From NCBI RefSeq assembly GCF_030269605.1, contig NZ_BSTQ01000004.1, forward strand, positions 62,001 to 126,000: a DNA stretch of 64,000 nt, written 5' to 3'. The DNA comes from Lentzea sp. NBRC 105346 (GTDB taxonomy: Bacteria > Actinomycetota > Actinomycetes > Mycobacteriales > Pseudonocardiaceae). Of the stretch, positions 18,649-29,215 are shown piece by piece. A program made the translations under genes and the position numbers. Numbering within the stretch: the first letter of the stretch is position 1; each line of letters starts with the position of its first letter. The notes under the pieces are model-generated. The model saw nothing but the letters and a program-made list of their open reading frames with translations, did no database searches and was not told where the DNA came from.

Positions 18649-19753
18649 CCTGCTCCAGCGGGGTGTGCACGAGGCCGGTGGCCTCGGCGACCGGGCCGTT
18701 GGTCAGCAGGCCCTCGTGGGCGTTGAGGCCCAGCGCCAGCGAGCGGTCGTCCTTCAGCGCCTGCTCCCAGCCCTTGTCCGCCAGCGCGACGGCGTAGGGC
18801 AGCGTGACGTTGGTCAGCGCGTAGGTCGAGGTGCGCGGCACGGCGCCCGGCATGTTGGCGACGCAGTAGAAGACCGAGTTGTGGACCTCGTAGGTCGGCT
18901 CGGCGTGCGTGGTGGGACGCGAGTCCTCGAAGCAGCCGCCCTGGTCGATCGCGATGTCGACGAGCACCGAACCCGGCTTCATCTGGCTGACCAGGTCGTT
19001 CGAGACGAGCTTCGGCGCCGCGGCACCGGGCACGAGGACCGCGCCGATGACCAGGTCGGCCTCGCGGACGGCCTGCTCGATGGCGAAGCTGTTGGACGCC
19101 AGGGTGCGCAGCCGGCCCTGGAACTGGGCGTCGATCTGGCGCAGGCGGTCCACGTTCGTGTCGAGGATCTGCACGTCCGCGCCCATGCCGACGGCGATCG
19201 TGGCGGCGTTCAGACCGGCGACACCACCACCGATGACGACGACGCGCGCGGGGGCGACACCGGGGACGCCGCCGGGCAGCACCCCGCGGCCACCGGAGGG
19301 CTTCATCAGCGAGAACGCGCCGACCTGCGGGGCGAGACGGCCCGCAACCTCGGACATCGGGGCGAGCAGCGGCAGCGACCGGTTGGGCAGCTGCACGGTC
19401 TCGTAGGCGATCGCGGTCGTGCCGGACGCCAGGAGCGCCTCGGTCAGCGGCTTGTCGGCCGCGAGGTGCAGGTAGGTGAAGAGGGTCTGGCCCTTGCGCA
19501 GCCGCGGGTACTCCTCGGCGATGGGCTCCTTGACCTTGAGCACGAGGTCGCCCTCGTTCCACACGTCGTCGGCGGTCGCGAGGATCTTGGCACCGGCGGC
19601 CAGGTACTCCTCGTCGGTGATCGCCGAACCGAGGCCGGCGCCGGTCTCGACGAACACGTCGTGACCGCGGCTGGTCAGCTCGTGGGCACCGGCGGGGGTC
19701 AGGGCGACGCGGTACTCGTGGTTCTTGATCTCGCGGGGAACGCTGATCCGCAC
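18641..19753 (-). CDS. ald: Alanine dehydrogenase
   Basis: The enzyme is 370 residues, the usual length, and catalyses NAD-dependent reversible deamination of L-alanine to pyruvate and ammonia. The start [20 protein letters not shown] is a GTG with GAGAGGAG upstream. Catalytic Lys75 (LKVKEP) and His96 ([10 protein letters not shown]) are at the positions known for the mycobacterial enzyme. The nucleotide-binding loop is [14 protein letters not shown] and the MKPSGGRG loop is present. It shares strand with the fucosidase gene upstream (103-base gap), but the functions do not suggest an operon. Confidence 0.96.
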   Translation of the reverse strand: MRISVPREIKNHEYRVALTPAGAHELTSRGHDVFVETGAGLGSAITDEEYLAAGAKILATADDVWNEGDLVLKVKEPIAEEYPRLRKGQTLFTYLHLAADKPLTEALLASGTTAIAYETVQLPNRSLPLLAPMSEVAGRLAPQVGAFSLMKPSGGRGVLPGGVPGVAPARVVVIGGGVAGLNAATIAVGMGADVQILDTNVDRLRQIDAQFQGRLRTLASNSFAIEQAVREADLVIGAVLVPGAAAPKLVSNDLVSQMKPGSVLVDIAIDQGGCFEDSRPTTHAEPTYEVHNSVFYCVANMPGAVPRTSTYALTNVTLPYAVALADKGWEQALKDDRSLALGLNAHEGLLTNGPVAEATGLVHTPLEQVI

Positions 19754-19856
19754 GGTGGCTCCTCTCAGCACTACTGGGTCAAACCCAAAGGTGAGGCAGC
19801 GCGGAACCGGTGTCACCGTGCGGACAGCACTATCTAGGGGGTCATTCGTTGTTCGG

Positions 19857-22094
19857 TTAGGACAATCCAATTCTGAACACCCACGCATGTTGCAGCGTGT
19901 TATCCGGAACGTCGATGACTAGTTTTCCGGCGTCCTGGCGCCACTTCAACGGTCCGTCGTGGCCGAGCAACGTCACCTCGTCGCCCTTCCTGATCGGCAC
20001 GGGTGCGTCGACCACCAGCCGGGATCCGGGCCGCTTCAGCGAGGTGATGTAGAACGCGTCGTTCGGCTTCACCGCGAACCGCAGGTCGCCCAGCTGGGCC
20101 ATGGTCGGCCAGTACGTCGTGCCGTAGATCGACTCGCCGTTGGTCCGCAGCCACGCCCCGGTCTCGCGCAGGCGTTGCTGCATGATCTCCGGGATGGTGC
20201 CGTCGGCGCGCGGGCCGATGTCCAGCAGGAAGTTGCCGTTCTTCGACGTCGTGTCGACCAGCGTGTCCACCACCTCGTCCGCGGTCATGTACATGCTGTC
20301 CGGCGTCGCGCGATTCCAGCCGTACGAGCGCGGGTCGAGGCCACGCGACGCCTCCCACTTCTTCACCACGGTGTTCGGGTACGTGGCGTACTCGGGCGTG
20401 GTGTAGTCGTGGGTCGGGATGCCGCACCGGTCGTCGACCGTGACGTCCTTGGGCCTGGGGCGGTTCTTGGCCTTGTTGAAGTAGTCGGCCATGACGCGGC
20501 GGCTGTCGTTCGCGCCGCCGATGTCGCACCAGATGACGTCCGGGTCGTAGCCGTCGACCAGTTCGGTCATCTGCGGCCCCTGGTAGTCCTTCACGAAGTC
20601 GCGCCCGGACTGATAGCCGGTGTACGGCTCGGGCGCGCCCGTGTACGGGTTGCGCGGCGCGTGGCCCTTCCACGGCTGGTCCGGGTTGAACCACTCCGGC
20701 ATCGAGAAGTACAGGCCGTTGCGCAGACTCGGCGTGTACTTGCGGGACGCGTCGAAGAGCTCCTTCACCAGGTCGCGCTTCGGGCCCAGGTCGACGGAGT
20801 CACGGCCGGAGACCTTCGAGTCCCAGAGCGCGAAACCCTCGTGGTGCTTGGACGTCAGCACGTAGTACCGGGCGCCGGCCTGCTGGAACAGTTCGACCCA
20901 CGCACGCGGGTCGAACTTGTCCGCCGTGAACTGCGGGATGAACTGGTCGTACGCGAAGTCCTTGCCGTACGTCTTGGCGTGGTAGTCGTACACGGCGTTC
21001 TTCGGGTTCTGCATCCACTGCCAGTACCACTCCGCGTACTGCTTGCCGGGCGGTGACCAGGCGGGCACGGAGTAGAGGCCCCAGTGGATGAAGATGCCGA
21101 ACTTGGCGTCGTCGAACCAATAGGGCGACTCGTGTGTGCCCAGCGAGGCGTCCGTCGCGAGGTAGTCCGGGGTACCGAGGGTGAGCTTCGCTCGTTGCGC
21201 GGCCTTCACACCCGCCGCCAGGGCGAAGACCGTTCCCTCCACAGTGGACTGCTTCGTCGAGCGGATGCCGATGCGCACGCGCGTTTCCTCGCCCGGAGCC
21301 AGCCTGGTGATCATGGCCGGCGAGATGGTGATCGCACCGGGAGCGTTCACGCCGACCGCCACGTTGGTGATCCACTCGTCGCCGAGGTTGACCACGGTCG
21401 CCTCGACCGACTGCGTTCCCTTGGCGGGCAACTTGTTCGTGGAACGGGCTCCGCGGACCACGAGCGCCTTGCCGTGCGCGACCGGCTGCATCGTGAGCGC
21501 GAACACGTGCAGTGCGGACTTGCCCGCCTCGGCCGGTTGCGTGACCGGCAGCGTGATCGCGACGGCCTCCCGCTTCGGGTCGGCCCACACCTGCGCGGTG
21601 CTGATCGACACCGGGTGGTGGTCGATCCCGGTCCGCGTGTAGCGGTACGAAGCCTTCACCGAGCCGCTGCCCGAGTACCAGTCCGCGGAGCCGAGCAGCG
21701 CGGTCGTGGTCGTGCCGTCCGCGTAGTGGACGGTCGCCGTTCCGCTCGCGCCGTCCCAGCTCGACGCGACCAGGAAGTGGGCCGAGAAGTAGTGCCCCTT
21801 CGGCAGGTCGACGCGTTGTCCGAGTGCGACGACGTTGTTCTTGCCCTGGTGCGCGGGGAACAGATGGGGCAGGCCGTCGACCGTGATCGGCCCGGTCGGC
21901 AGTTCCTCGCTGGGGAACGTGTGGCCGTCGCCGTCGAAGTCGCCGTCCCTGATTTGTGCCGTGTCGATGCCGTCGTTGTCGAAGTGGCGGCTGATGTCGA
22001 TCGGAACCGGTTCGGGCGGTGCGGCGGCTCGTGCGGTGGTGGCGCTGACGAGCGAGGCCAGTAAAGCCACGCTCAACGCGAACGCTCGTTTCAT
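19857..22094 (-). CDS. Secreted alpha-L-fucosidase, GH29, with N-terminal accessory region
   Basis: This is a 745-residue exported protein. The signal peptide MKRAFALSVALLASLVSATT ends near ARAAA. Residues about 25-300 form a beta-rich region, including an NEW3-like stretch (TKGTQS... style: KLPAKGTQSVEATVVNLGDE). The GH29 catalytic barrel starts at about 325 with ESPYWFDDAKFGIFIHWGLY, followed by AEWYWQWM and YYVLTSKHHEGFALWDS. The likely nucleophile Asp lies in DVIWCDIGG. The enzyme should release L-fucose from glycans outside the cell. A second, GH95-like, enzyme lies about 5 kb downstream, hinting at fucosylated glycan use. Confidence 0.92.
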   Translation of the reverse strand: MKRAFALSVALLASLVSATTARAAAPPEPVPIDISRHFDNDGIDTAQIRDGDFDGDGHTFPSEELPTGPITVDGLPHLFPAHQGKNNVVALGQRVDLPKGHYFSAHFLVASSWDGASGTATVHYADGTTTTALLGSADWYSGSGSVKASYRYTRTGIDHHPVSISTAQVWADPKREAVAITLPVTQPAEAGKSALHVFALTMQPVAHGKALVVRGARSTNKLPAKGTQSVEATVVNLGDEWITNVAVGVNAPGAITISPAMITRLAPGEETRVRIGIRSTKQSTVEGTVFALAAGVKAAQRAKLTLGTPDYLATDASLGTHESPYWFDDAKFGIFIHWGLYSVPAWSPPGKQYAEWYWQWMQNPKNAVYDYHAKTYGKDFAYDQFIPQFTADKFDPRAWVELFQQAGARYYVLTSKHHEGFALWDSKVSGRDSVDLGPKRDLVKELFDASRKYTPSLRNGLYFSMPEWFNPDQPWKGHAPRNPYTGAPEPYTGYQSGRDFVKDYQGPQMTELVDGYDPDVIWCDIGGANDSRRVMADYFNKAKNRPRPKDVTVDDRCGIPTHDYTTPEYATYPNTVVKKWEASRGLDPRSYGWNRATPDSMYMTADEVVDTLVDTTSKNGNFLLDIGPRADGTIPEIMQQRLRETGAWLRTNGESIYGTTYWPTMAQLGDLRFAVKPNDAFYITSLKRPGSRLVVDAPVPIRKGDEVTLLGHDGPLKWRQDAGKLVIDVPDNTLQHAWVFRIGLS

Positions 22095-22140
22095 GACTGC
22101 TTGTGTACTGAGTGATCACTGGTTGTCAATACCGGTCGCG

Positions 22141-22170
22141 TTGACACCTGATCGGGCGGGGACATATTTT
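22141..22170 (+). promoter_or_regulatory. Candidate sigma-70-type promoter for gcvH-sdaA
   Basis: TTGACA at 22141-22146 is a consensus -35 element. A TATTTT hexamer lies at 22165-22170, 18 bases further on, in an AT-rich patch that is rare in this genome. The transcript would start just before the glycine riboswitch, which fits its 5' leader. Confidence 0.55.
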
Positions 22171-22204
22171 TTGCGCGTTCGGCCGCGGTGCTCCAGGCAC
22201 CACA

Positions 22205-22305
22205 ACCCGAGCGGGAGAGACCCCGGACCAGCCGGGGCGCCGAAGGGGCAAGCCTCCCGCACACTCTCAGGCAGCGAGACCGCTCGGGTGAGGCGACTCT
22301 GGGGT
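22205..22305 (+). ncRNA. Glycine riboswitch (gcvT motif)
   Basis: The leader ahead of gcvH folds as a glycine aptamer. P1 is ACCCGAGCG (22205-22213) paired with CGCTCGGGT (22281-22289). Inside lie the conserved core pieces GGGAGAGACCCC, GCCGAAGGGGCAAGCC and ACTCTCAGG. Downstream GAGGCGACTCTGG follows, as in other members. A GCCCC/GGGGC stem at 22311-22324 before the ribosome binding site may be the expression platform. Only one aptamer is evident. Glycine binding presumably turns on the downstream glycine and serine degradation genes. Confidence 0.88.
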
Positions 22306-22342
22306 ACACCGCCCCGGACGGGGCCGACCATGGAGTGTTGTG

Positions 22343-22723
22343 ATGACCTTCCCCGAGAACCTCCTGTACACCCCCGAGCACGAGTGGGTCGACTGGACGC
22401 CGGGCACCCAGGACCCGCTGACGTGCGGCATCACCTCCTACGCGGCCGACTCGCTCGGCGACATCGTCTTCGTGCAGCTGCCCGAGGTGGGTGACCACGT
22501 CGAGTCGGGCAAGGTGTGCGGCGAGCTCGAGTCGACCAAGTCCGTCAGCGACCTGTTCTCCCCGGTCAGCGGCACGGTGATCGCGGTCAACGACGCCGCC
22601 GTCGCCGACCCCGGGCTGATCAACTCCGACCCGTACGGCGAGGGCTGGCTGTTCCGGGTCGAGGTCGAGCGGGCCGAGGGTCTGCTCACCGCCGCGAAGT
22701 ACGCCGAGCTCACCGAGGACTGA
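22343..22723 (+). CDS. gcvH: Glycine cleavage system H protein
   Basis: The protein has 126 residues, the normal length. It carries lipoamide between the P, T and L proteins of the glycine cleavage system. The N-terminus [18 protein letters not shown] is diagnostic, and the lipoylated residue is Lys66 in [14 protein letters not shown] 22343 is preferred over GTG 22340 because GGAG lies at better spacing. gcvP and gcvT are not in the window, so this is a detached gcvH. It sits under a glycine riboswitch and two bases ahead of sdaA, which ties glycine supply to serine breakdown. Confidence 0.95.
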   Translation: MTFPENLLYTPEHEWVDWTPGTQDPLTCGITSYAADSLGDIVFVQLPEVGDHVESGKVCGELESTKSVSDLFSPVSGTVIAVNDAAVADPGLINSDPYGEGWLFRVEVERAEGLLTAAKYAELTED

Positions 22724-22725
22724 TC

Positions 22726-24096
<1,371 letters not shown>

Positions 24097-24106
24097 CGTC
24101 GCGCGT

Positions 24107-24460
24107 TCAGCGCGCGTCGTAGCGCTCCTGCGCCGCCAGCACCTCGGGCATCCGGGTGTGCACAAGTTCGATCAACGCCATCAGCCGCTCGGCCGTCTCC
24201 TCGCCGAGCGGCGTGAGGCTGTAGTCGACGCGCGGCGGGTTCGTGGGCTGCGCCTCGCGGTGCACCAGCCCGTCGCGCTCCAGCGCGTGCAGCGTCTGGG
24301 CAAGCATCTTCTCGCTCACCCCGTCGACCCGGCGGCGCAGCTCGTTGAACCGCAGCGGGCCCTCGCGCAGCGCGCCCACCGTCAGGCTGCCCCACCGGCC
24401 GGTGACGTGCTCCAGCGTGGGCCGCGACGGGCACCCGCTCGCGAACACGTTGAACTCCAT
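24107..24460 (-). CDS. HxlR-family transcriptional regulator
   Basis: This encodes 117 residues with the MarR/HxlR winged helix: [20 protein letters not shown] and the recognition region [20 protein letters not shown]. An N-terminal Cys10 ([18 protein letters not shown]) is at the position used by redox- or quinone-sensing members such as HypR and YodB. It is divergent from a flavin reductase gene, and the 88-base gap contains an inverted repeat. It therefore probably represses both genes and responds to electrophiles or oxidants. The ATG start is 11 bases from the operator edge. Confidence 0.9.
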   Translation of the reverse strand: MEFNVFASGCPSRPTLEHVTGRWGSLTVGALREGPLRFNELRRRVDGVSEKMLAQTLHALERDGLVHREAQPTNPPRVDYSLTPLGEETAERLMALIELVHTRMPEVLAAQERYDAR

Positions 24461-24471
24461 GTCACGAGGAT

Positions 24472-24511
24472 AGCGCTAACTAGAAGTTTGCGCTTTCTGA
24501 TAGTTAGTGCT
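24472..24511. promoter_or_regulatory. Putative HxlR operator
   Basis: Inverted half-sites AGCGCTAACTA (24472-24482) and TAGTTAGTGCT (24501-24511) differ at one position and are separated by 18 bases. The pair fills the gap between the divergent HxlR and flavin reductase genes, so one dimer or two could control both. Confidence 0.65.
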
Positions 24512-24548
24512 CTACTGAGGGCGACCAACGACGAACAAGGAGTCAACG

Positions 24549-25112
24549 ATGATCGTGTCGATCGCCTACCACTCGGGCTTCGGCCACACGACCGTGCTGG
24601 CCGAGGCCGTGCGCGACGGCGCGCGGGACGCCGGCGCGACGGTTCACCTGATCCCGGTCGACCAGCTGACCGACGAGCAGTGGGAGATCCTCGACGCCTC
24701 CGACGCCATCGTGTTCGGCTCGCCGACCTACATGGGCACGGCGTCCGCGGCCTTCCACGCGTTCGCCGAGGAGTCGTCGAAGCGCTGGTTCACGCAGGCG
24801 TGGCAGGACAAGCTCGCGGCCGGGTTCACCAACTCCGGGTCCAAGAGCGGCGACAAGCTGAACACCCTGCAGTTCTTCACCGTGCTCGCGGCGCAGCACG
24901 GCATGCACTGGGTCAACCTCGGCCTGCAGCCCGGCTGGAACAACTCCGCGGGCTCGGAGCACGACCTGAACCGGCTCGGGTTCTTCCTCGGCGCCGCGGC
25001 GCAGACCAACGTCGACGAGGGTGTGGAGGCCGTGCACAAGGCCGACGTCGAGACGGCCCGGCACCTCGGCCGCCGCGTCGCGCAGACCGCGGGCCGGCTT
25101 CAGGCCGCCTGA
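24549..25112 (+). CDS. NAD(P)H-dependent FMN reductase / flavodoxin-fold oxidoreductase (WrbA-like)
   Basis: The protein has 187 residues. The N-terminus MIVSIAYHSGFGHTTVLAEA is a flavodoxin-type FMN phosphate loop, and IVFGSPTYMGTASAAFHAF is the second FMN contact loop. GFTNSGSKSGDKLNTLQ resembles the third. WrbA-like enzymes reduce quinones by two electrons, avoiding radicals. This suits the divergent HxlR regulator with its sensor Cys. AAGGAG lies just before the ATG. The 3' end overlaps the convergent methyltransferase gene by 13 bases. Confidence 0.88.
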   Translation: MIVSIAYHSGFGHTTVLAEAVRDGARDAGATVHLIPVDQLTDEQWEILDASDAIVFGSPTYMGTASAAFHAFAEESSKRWFTQAWQDKLAAGFTNSGSKSGDKLNTLQFFTVLAAQHGMHWVNLGLQPGWNNSAGSEHDLNRLGFFLGAAAQTNVDEGVEAVHKADVETARHLGRRVAQTAGRLQAA

Positions 25113-26032
25113 GCGACGATCAGGCTGGTCGCGCCGTTCAACGGCAGGTGCCGGTCGAACGTCCAACCGGCCTCGGTCAGCCAGCCGGTCATCTCCTCGG
25201 CGCTGTGCAGGCGCCCGGACTCGCTGGACAGCAGGAACTGCGCGCCGGTCAGCGCGGCGATCATCGGCTGCGTGTGCGTCGGGTCCGTCCAGAAGTCGAT
25301 GAGCAGCAACGTCGCGGCGGGGTTCGCGGTGCGGATGCGTTCCAGCAGCTTCACCACGTTGCCCGCGGACAGGTGGTGCATCACGTTCGCGACGATGACC
25401 GCGTCGTGGCCGGGCGGCAGGGGGTCGACGAGGAAGTCGCCCGCGACCAGGTCGACCCCCGTCCGCGCCAGCGCCATGACCTCGGCCCGTTCGAACAACG
25501 TGCCCTGCACGTGCGGGTGCCGGCGGATGATCGCGGTGAGGAACGAGCCGGTGCCGCCGCCGACGTCGAGCACCCGCTGGTGCGGCGTGAAGTCGTACAC
25601 GGCGGTGAGCGCGGCGGCGGTGCCCGCGTTGATGGCCTCCATGCCCGTCGAGTACACGTCCGTCGGATAGTCCACAGTGGAGCCTTCGCCGGTGCGCGCG
25701 GCGTTCTCCAGGTCGCCCCACTGCGGGTAGGTGATGCGGTTCATGAACCGCAACATCGGTCTCAGGTCCGCGGGTGTGGTGCCGCTGAGGAACTTCCGGG
25801 ACACCTCGCTGTTGCCGTACCGGTCCCCGGCGAGCTCGACGAACCCGAGAGCCACCATGGCGTTCGCGAGCAGCGAAGCCGAGCGTTCCGGCACGCCCAT
25901 CCGTTCGGCCAGTTCGTCGGACGTGAGCGTGCCCTCGGCCAGCGCCTCGAACATGCCGAGCTCGCTGCAGGCGAGCAACGTCTTGGCGGCGGTGAACCCG
26001 TAGGCCACCTGGAAGATCGCGTCCGGCGTCAC
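25100..26032 (-). CDS. SAM-dependent methyltransferase (O-methyltransferase, winged-helix type)
   Basis: The protein has 310 residues from a GTG that overlaps the stop of the upstream membrane protein gene by four bases (GTGA). The N-terminal dimerisation winged helix (LLACSELGMFEALAEGTLTS, MGVPERSASLLANAMVALGF) precedes a class I SAM fold with VLDVGGGTGSFLTAI. GDFLVDPLPPGHDAVIVANV and MHHLSAGNVVKLLERIR follow. This is the plant-COMT/antibiotic O-methyltransferase layout (PF00891 with dimerisation domain). The substrate is unknown, and no biosynthetic cluster is adjacent. The frame continues upstream, but that is shadow of the membrane protein gene. Confidence 0.9.
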   Translation of the reverse strand: MTPDAIFQVAYGFTAAKTLLACSELGMFEALAEGTLTSDELAERMGVPERSASLLANAMVALGFVELAGDRYGNSEVSRKFLSGTTPADLRPMLRFMNRITYPQWGDLENAARTGEGSTVDYPTDVYSTGMEAINAGTAAALTAVYDFTPHQRVLDVGGGTGSFLTAIIRRHPHVQGTLFERAEVMALARTGVDLVAGDFLVDPLPPGHDAVIVANVMHHLSAGNVVKLLERIRTANPAATLLLIDFWTDPTHTQPMIAALTGAQFLLSSESGRLHSAEEMTGWLTEAGWTFDRHLPLNGATSLIVAQAA

Positions 26033-26670
26033 TTCAGCCTCCTGCGCAGCATGTACCCAACACCGACCATTGCGAGGAAACCGACGGCGGAGATCATGAC
26101 GATCTCCTCGACGGTCTCGGCATACGAGCCTGCGACCACGTATGCCACGCAGATCGGCACGGTGCCGAGCAGCGTTAGCCAGAAGAACCGGGAGAACGGG
26201 GTGTGGCTGATGCCCGCGGAGACTCCGACGGTCTCCGCCATCATCGGCACACCGCGCGCGACGGCGTAAAGCCACCCTCCGTAGGTGTTCCACCAGCGGC
26301 CCATGTCCCGCATCTCCTCGAGCGAGATCACCCGGCGCACGAGCCATGGGCGCGCGAACCGGCCCAGCGCGTACGCCGCGGCGCTGGAACCCATGGATCC
26401 CGCCACCGCGAGTGCCACGCCTGCCGGCACGCCGAGCGCCGTACCGGCGAGCACGATGAGGGGCGTGCTGGGCACCGGCAGCAGCACGTCCACGACCAGC
26501 AGCGCGAATATCACCGCCGCCGTCGTGACCGGATCGACCGCCCGCACCTGCTGCACGACGCCTTCGAAGTCGATGAGCCCGAACGCCTCGAAGACGATCC
26601 AGCTCAGCAACACGATGCCGAGCACCACGAACGGGAGCACCTTCCAGCGCACGCCCGTCTCATAAGTCAT
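26029..26670 (-). CDS. VTT-domain (DedA/TVP38-type) membrane protein
   Basis: This is a 213-residue integral membrane protein with about five hydrophobic segments. The central LLPVPSTPLIVLAGTALGVPAG and GSMGSSAAAYALGR segments resemble the VTT/SNARE-associated domain of TVP38/DedA proteins, which are linked to lipid scrambling or small-solute transport. Translation likely starts at ATG 26670 (MTYETGVRWKVLPFV); the longer frame upstream is antisense to the GH95-like gene. It is coupled to the methyltransferase gene by a four-base overlap, the reason for which is unclear. Confidence 0.8.
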   Translation of the reverse strand: MTYETGVRWKVLPFVVLGIVLLSWIVFEAFGLIDFEGVVQQVRAVDPVTTAAVIFALLVVDVLLPVPSTPLIVLAGTALGVPAGVALAVAGSMGSSAAAYALGRFARPWLVRRVISLEEMRDMGRWWNTYGGWLYAVARGVPMMAETVGVSAGISHTPFSRFFWLTLLGTVPICVAYVVAGSYAETVEEIVMISAVGFLAMVGVGYMLRRRLK

Positions 26671-26841
26671 CGGCAGATGGTCACCCGGCTGTCTTCGCAG
26701 GACAAGCCGCCAATAGCTCAGACGTGCAGAGGTCGGGTCACCCTCACGTTCACGTCCATGAATGACCCTTGACGACGTGTCGTGCGTCACGAAAGATCCG
26801 ATGAATCGCCGCTCCCCGCACGACGAAGTGAGGTGCCCACG

Positions 26842-29115
26842 GTGGTTGAGGTGAACCGACGCACGCTGATCGGCGGGGCGTTGGCCGGTGTCGCTGGAAG
26901 CGCGCTCCTCCCCGGCATCGCGCACGCGGGCGACGGGTTCAGCTGGAAGGACTTCATCGGGTCGGCGGACCTGATCTGGAAGAAGATGCCGACGACGTGG
27001 TTCGACGGGCCTTTCCTCGGCAACGGGTTCCTCGGCTCGGGCATCTACCGGGAGCCCGGCGCGAACGCGATCCGGTTCAACGTGCAGCACTCGCAGGTGC
27101 AGGACCACCGGCCGGAGTTCGGCGCCCTGTTCGGCCTCGCGCGGCTGCCGATCGGCTACTTCACGCTCGAACCCGTGGGCGCGATCACCGCGATCGACTG
27201 GCGCCTCGACATCTGGAACGCCGAACTGGTCGGCACGATCACCACGGCCGCGGGCAGCCTGCGACTCCGAGCGTTCGTCCAAAGTAGACGCGACGTGCTC
27301 GCGATCGACGTGCAGGCGAGTGAGGGGGAGCGTGCCTTCAAGTGGGTCTTCCACCCGCTGAAGGCGATCAGCCCGCGCACCGACCCGAAGTGGAATCGCC
27401 CGGCACCCGCCGGGTTCACCGGCAACCCGCCGGTGCAGCTGACCAACAGCGGTGACATCCAACTGGCCGTGCAGCCGTTGAACGCCGGCGGCGAGCACGT
27501 CACGGCGTGGCGGGAGACGACCAGGGGAACGCGGCGCACGCTCTACACGACCGTCGCGTGGTCGCACCCCGGCAAGACGAGCGTGCGCAAGGCGCTGCGG
27601 ACGCTGGGCTGCGGCTCGATCGAGGCGCTGGCCGTCGAGCATCGCATGTGGTGGCACGACTACTACCGCAAGAGCTTTCTGTCCATTCCGGACAAACGCC
27701 TGCAGGCGTTCTACTGGATCCAGTTCTACAAGCTGGCGAGCGCGGCCCGCAAGGACGCGCCCGCGATGGCGACGTGCGGCCCGTGGTTGGAGAACACGCC
27801 GTGGCCCGCGACGTGGTGGAACCTCAACGTGCAGCTGGAGTACTGGCTGATCCACGGCTCGAACCACCTCGAACTCGACGCCGTCACCTACTCAATCGAC
27901 CGCTACCGCCAGGCGCTCGTCGACCAGGTGCCCGCGGAGTACCGGCACGACTCGGCGGGAATCCCGCGCACCACGGACATGTGGGTCGACAACGGCGCCG
28001 GCATCGGCAACAGCGGGTACGGCGTCGGCATCCCGGGCAAGGACGTGCCCACGCCCGAGGTCGGCAACCTGACCTGGACGATGCACAACATCTGGCTGAC
28101 CTACCGGCACACCATGGACGACCGCGTGCTGCGCGACGTCCTGTTCCCGATCCTGCGCCGGGCGATCAACTACTACTTCCACTTCCTCACCAAGGGCGCC
28201 GACGGCAGGCTGCACCTGCCGATCACGTTCTCACCCGAGTACGGCGTCAACGCGCCGGACACCAACTACGACCTCGCGCTGATCCGCTGGGGCTGCAAGA
28301 CGCTGATCGACTCCGCGAAGCTCCTGCGCATCAACGACCCGCTGGCGGGCAAGTGGCGCGAGGTGCTCGACACGCTGACGCCGTACCCGACGGACCAGAA
28401 CGGCTACATGATCGGCGCGGGCGTGCCGTTCGCGAAGTCGCACCGGCACTACTCGCACCTGCTGCAGGTCTACCCGCTGTACGAGGTCACGTGGGAGAAC
28501 CCGGCCAACCGCCAGGTGATCGAGACGTCACTGAACCACTGGATCAGCTTCGAGGGCGCGCTGCAGGGCTACACGTTCACCGGCGCCGCGTCGATCTCGG
28601 CGCAGATGCTGCGCGGCGACAAGGCCGAGTTCTACCTCGGTGAGCTGATGCGCCGGTACATCCAGCCGAACACGATGTACAAGGAGAGCGGCCCGGTCAT
28701 CGAGACTCCACTCTCCGCCGTGCAGTCGATGTACGACATGCTCGTGCAGAGCTGGGGCGACGTGATCCGCGTGTTCCCGGCCGTGCCCGCTTCGTGGGGC
28801 GACATCTCGCTCGACAACTTCCGCACGCAGGGCGCGTTCCTGCTCAGCGCTTCCCGGCGGGGTGGCGTGACGAAGTGGATTCGCGTGCGCAGCGAGGCCG
28901 GGGCGCCGTGTGTGCTGCGGACGGACATCAAGGACGTCGTGGTGCGGGACCGCTGGGGCCGGCCTAAGCGGTTCACCGTGTTGCCCAACGGCGACCTGCG
29001 GATCGAGCTGCGGCGCGGTGAGGAGGCCGTGGTGCACCAGCGCGGTGACCGGCCCGACCTGGAGGTCGGACCGGTCCCTGGCGCTCCGGCCGTTCCGTGG
29101 GGACTGCCGGCATAG
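26842..29115 (+). CDS. Tat-exported glycoside hydrolase, GH95-like (putative alpha-L-fucosidase)
   Basis: This encodes about 757 residues. The start is a GTG with GAGG upstream; an earlier in-frame start 20 codons upstream is less likely. The twin-arginine signal is NRRTLIGGALAGVAGSALLP with cleavage near IAHAG. Family GH95 features are the N-terminal beta region with GNGFLGSGIYREPGAN, the catalytic (alpha/alpha)6 segment WWNLNVQLEYWLIHGSNHLE, and SHRHYSHLLQVYPLYEV. GH95 enzymes cleave alpha-1,2-fucose or related galactose linkages. It complements the GH29 enzyme 5 kb away. The strand changes at both ends, so it is a single-gene unit. Confidence 0.85.
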   Translation: MVEVNRRTLIGGALAGVAGSALLPGIAHAGDGFSWKDFIGSADLIWKKMPTTWFDGPFLGNGFLGSGIYREPGANAIRFNVQHSQVQDHRPEFGALFGLARLPIGYFTLEPVGAITAIDWRLDIWNAELVGTITTAAGSLRLRAFVQSRRDVLAIDVQASEGERAFKWVFHPLKAISPRTDPKWNRPAPAGFTGNPPVQLTNSGDIQLAVQPLNAGGEHVTAWRETTRGTRRTLYTTVAWSHPGKTSVRKALRTLGCGSIEALAVEHRMWWHDYYRKSFLSIPDKRLQAFYWIQFYKLASAARKDAPAMATCGPWLENTPWPATWWNLNVQLEYWLIHGSNHLELDAVTYSIDRYRQALVDQVPAEYRHDSAGIPRTTDMWVDNGAGIGNSGYGVGIPGKDVPTPEVGNLTWTMHNIWLTYRHTMDDRVLRDVLFPILRRAINYYFHFLTKGADGRLHLPITFSPEYGVNAPDTNYDLALIRWGCKTLIDSAKLLRINDPLAGKWREVLDTLTPYPTDQNGYMIGAGVPFAKSHRHYSHLLQVYPLYEVTWENPANRQVIETSLNHWISFEGALQGYTFTGAASISAQMLRGDKAEFYLGELMRRYIQPNTMYKESGPVIETPLSAVQSMYDMLVQSWGDVIRVFPAVPASWGDISLDNFRTQGAFLLSASRRGGVTKWIRVRSEAGAPCVLRTDIKDVVVRDRWGRPKRFTVLPNGDLRIELRRGEEAVVHQRGDRPDLEVGPVPGAPAVPWGLPA

Positions 29116-29120
29116 GCATC

Positions 29121-29161
29121 GCCGGGGTCCGACTGCGACGGCGGTGCGGTCGGACCCCGGC
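29121..29161. terminator. Terminator hairpin after the GH95-like gene
   Basis: 13-bp arms GCCGGGGTCCGAC (29121-29133) and GTCGGACCCCGGC (29149-29161) surround a 15-base loop. The hairpin begins six bases after the stop codon. It lies between convergent genes, so it may serve both. Confidence 0.7.
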
Positions 29162-29215
29162 GAGCAGAACGCCCCCCACACCATTAGAGATGCGAATAGG
29201 GAGCCAGATACACGC

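Noticed and set aside
22205..22305. Tandem (double) glycine aptamer
   Set aside because: Only one full set of conserved core sequences is visible before the gcvH start.
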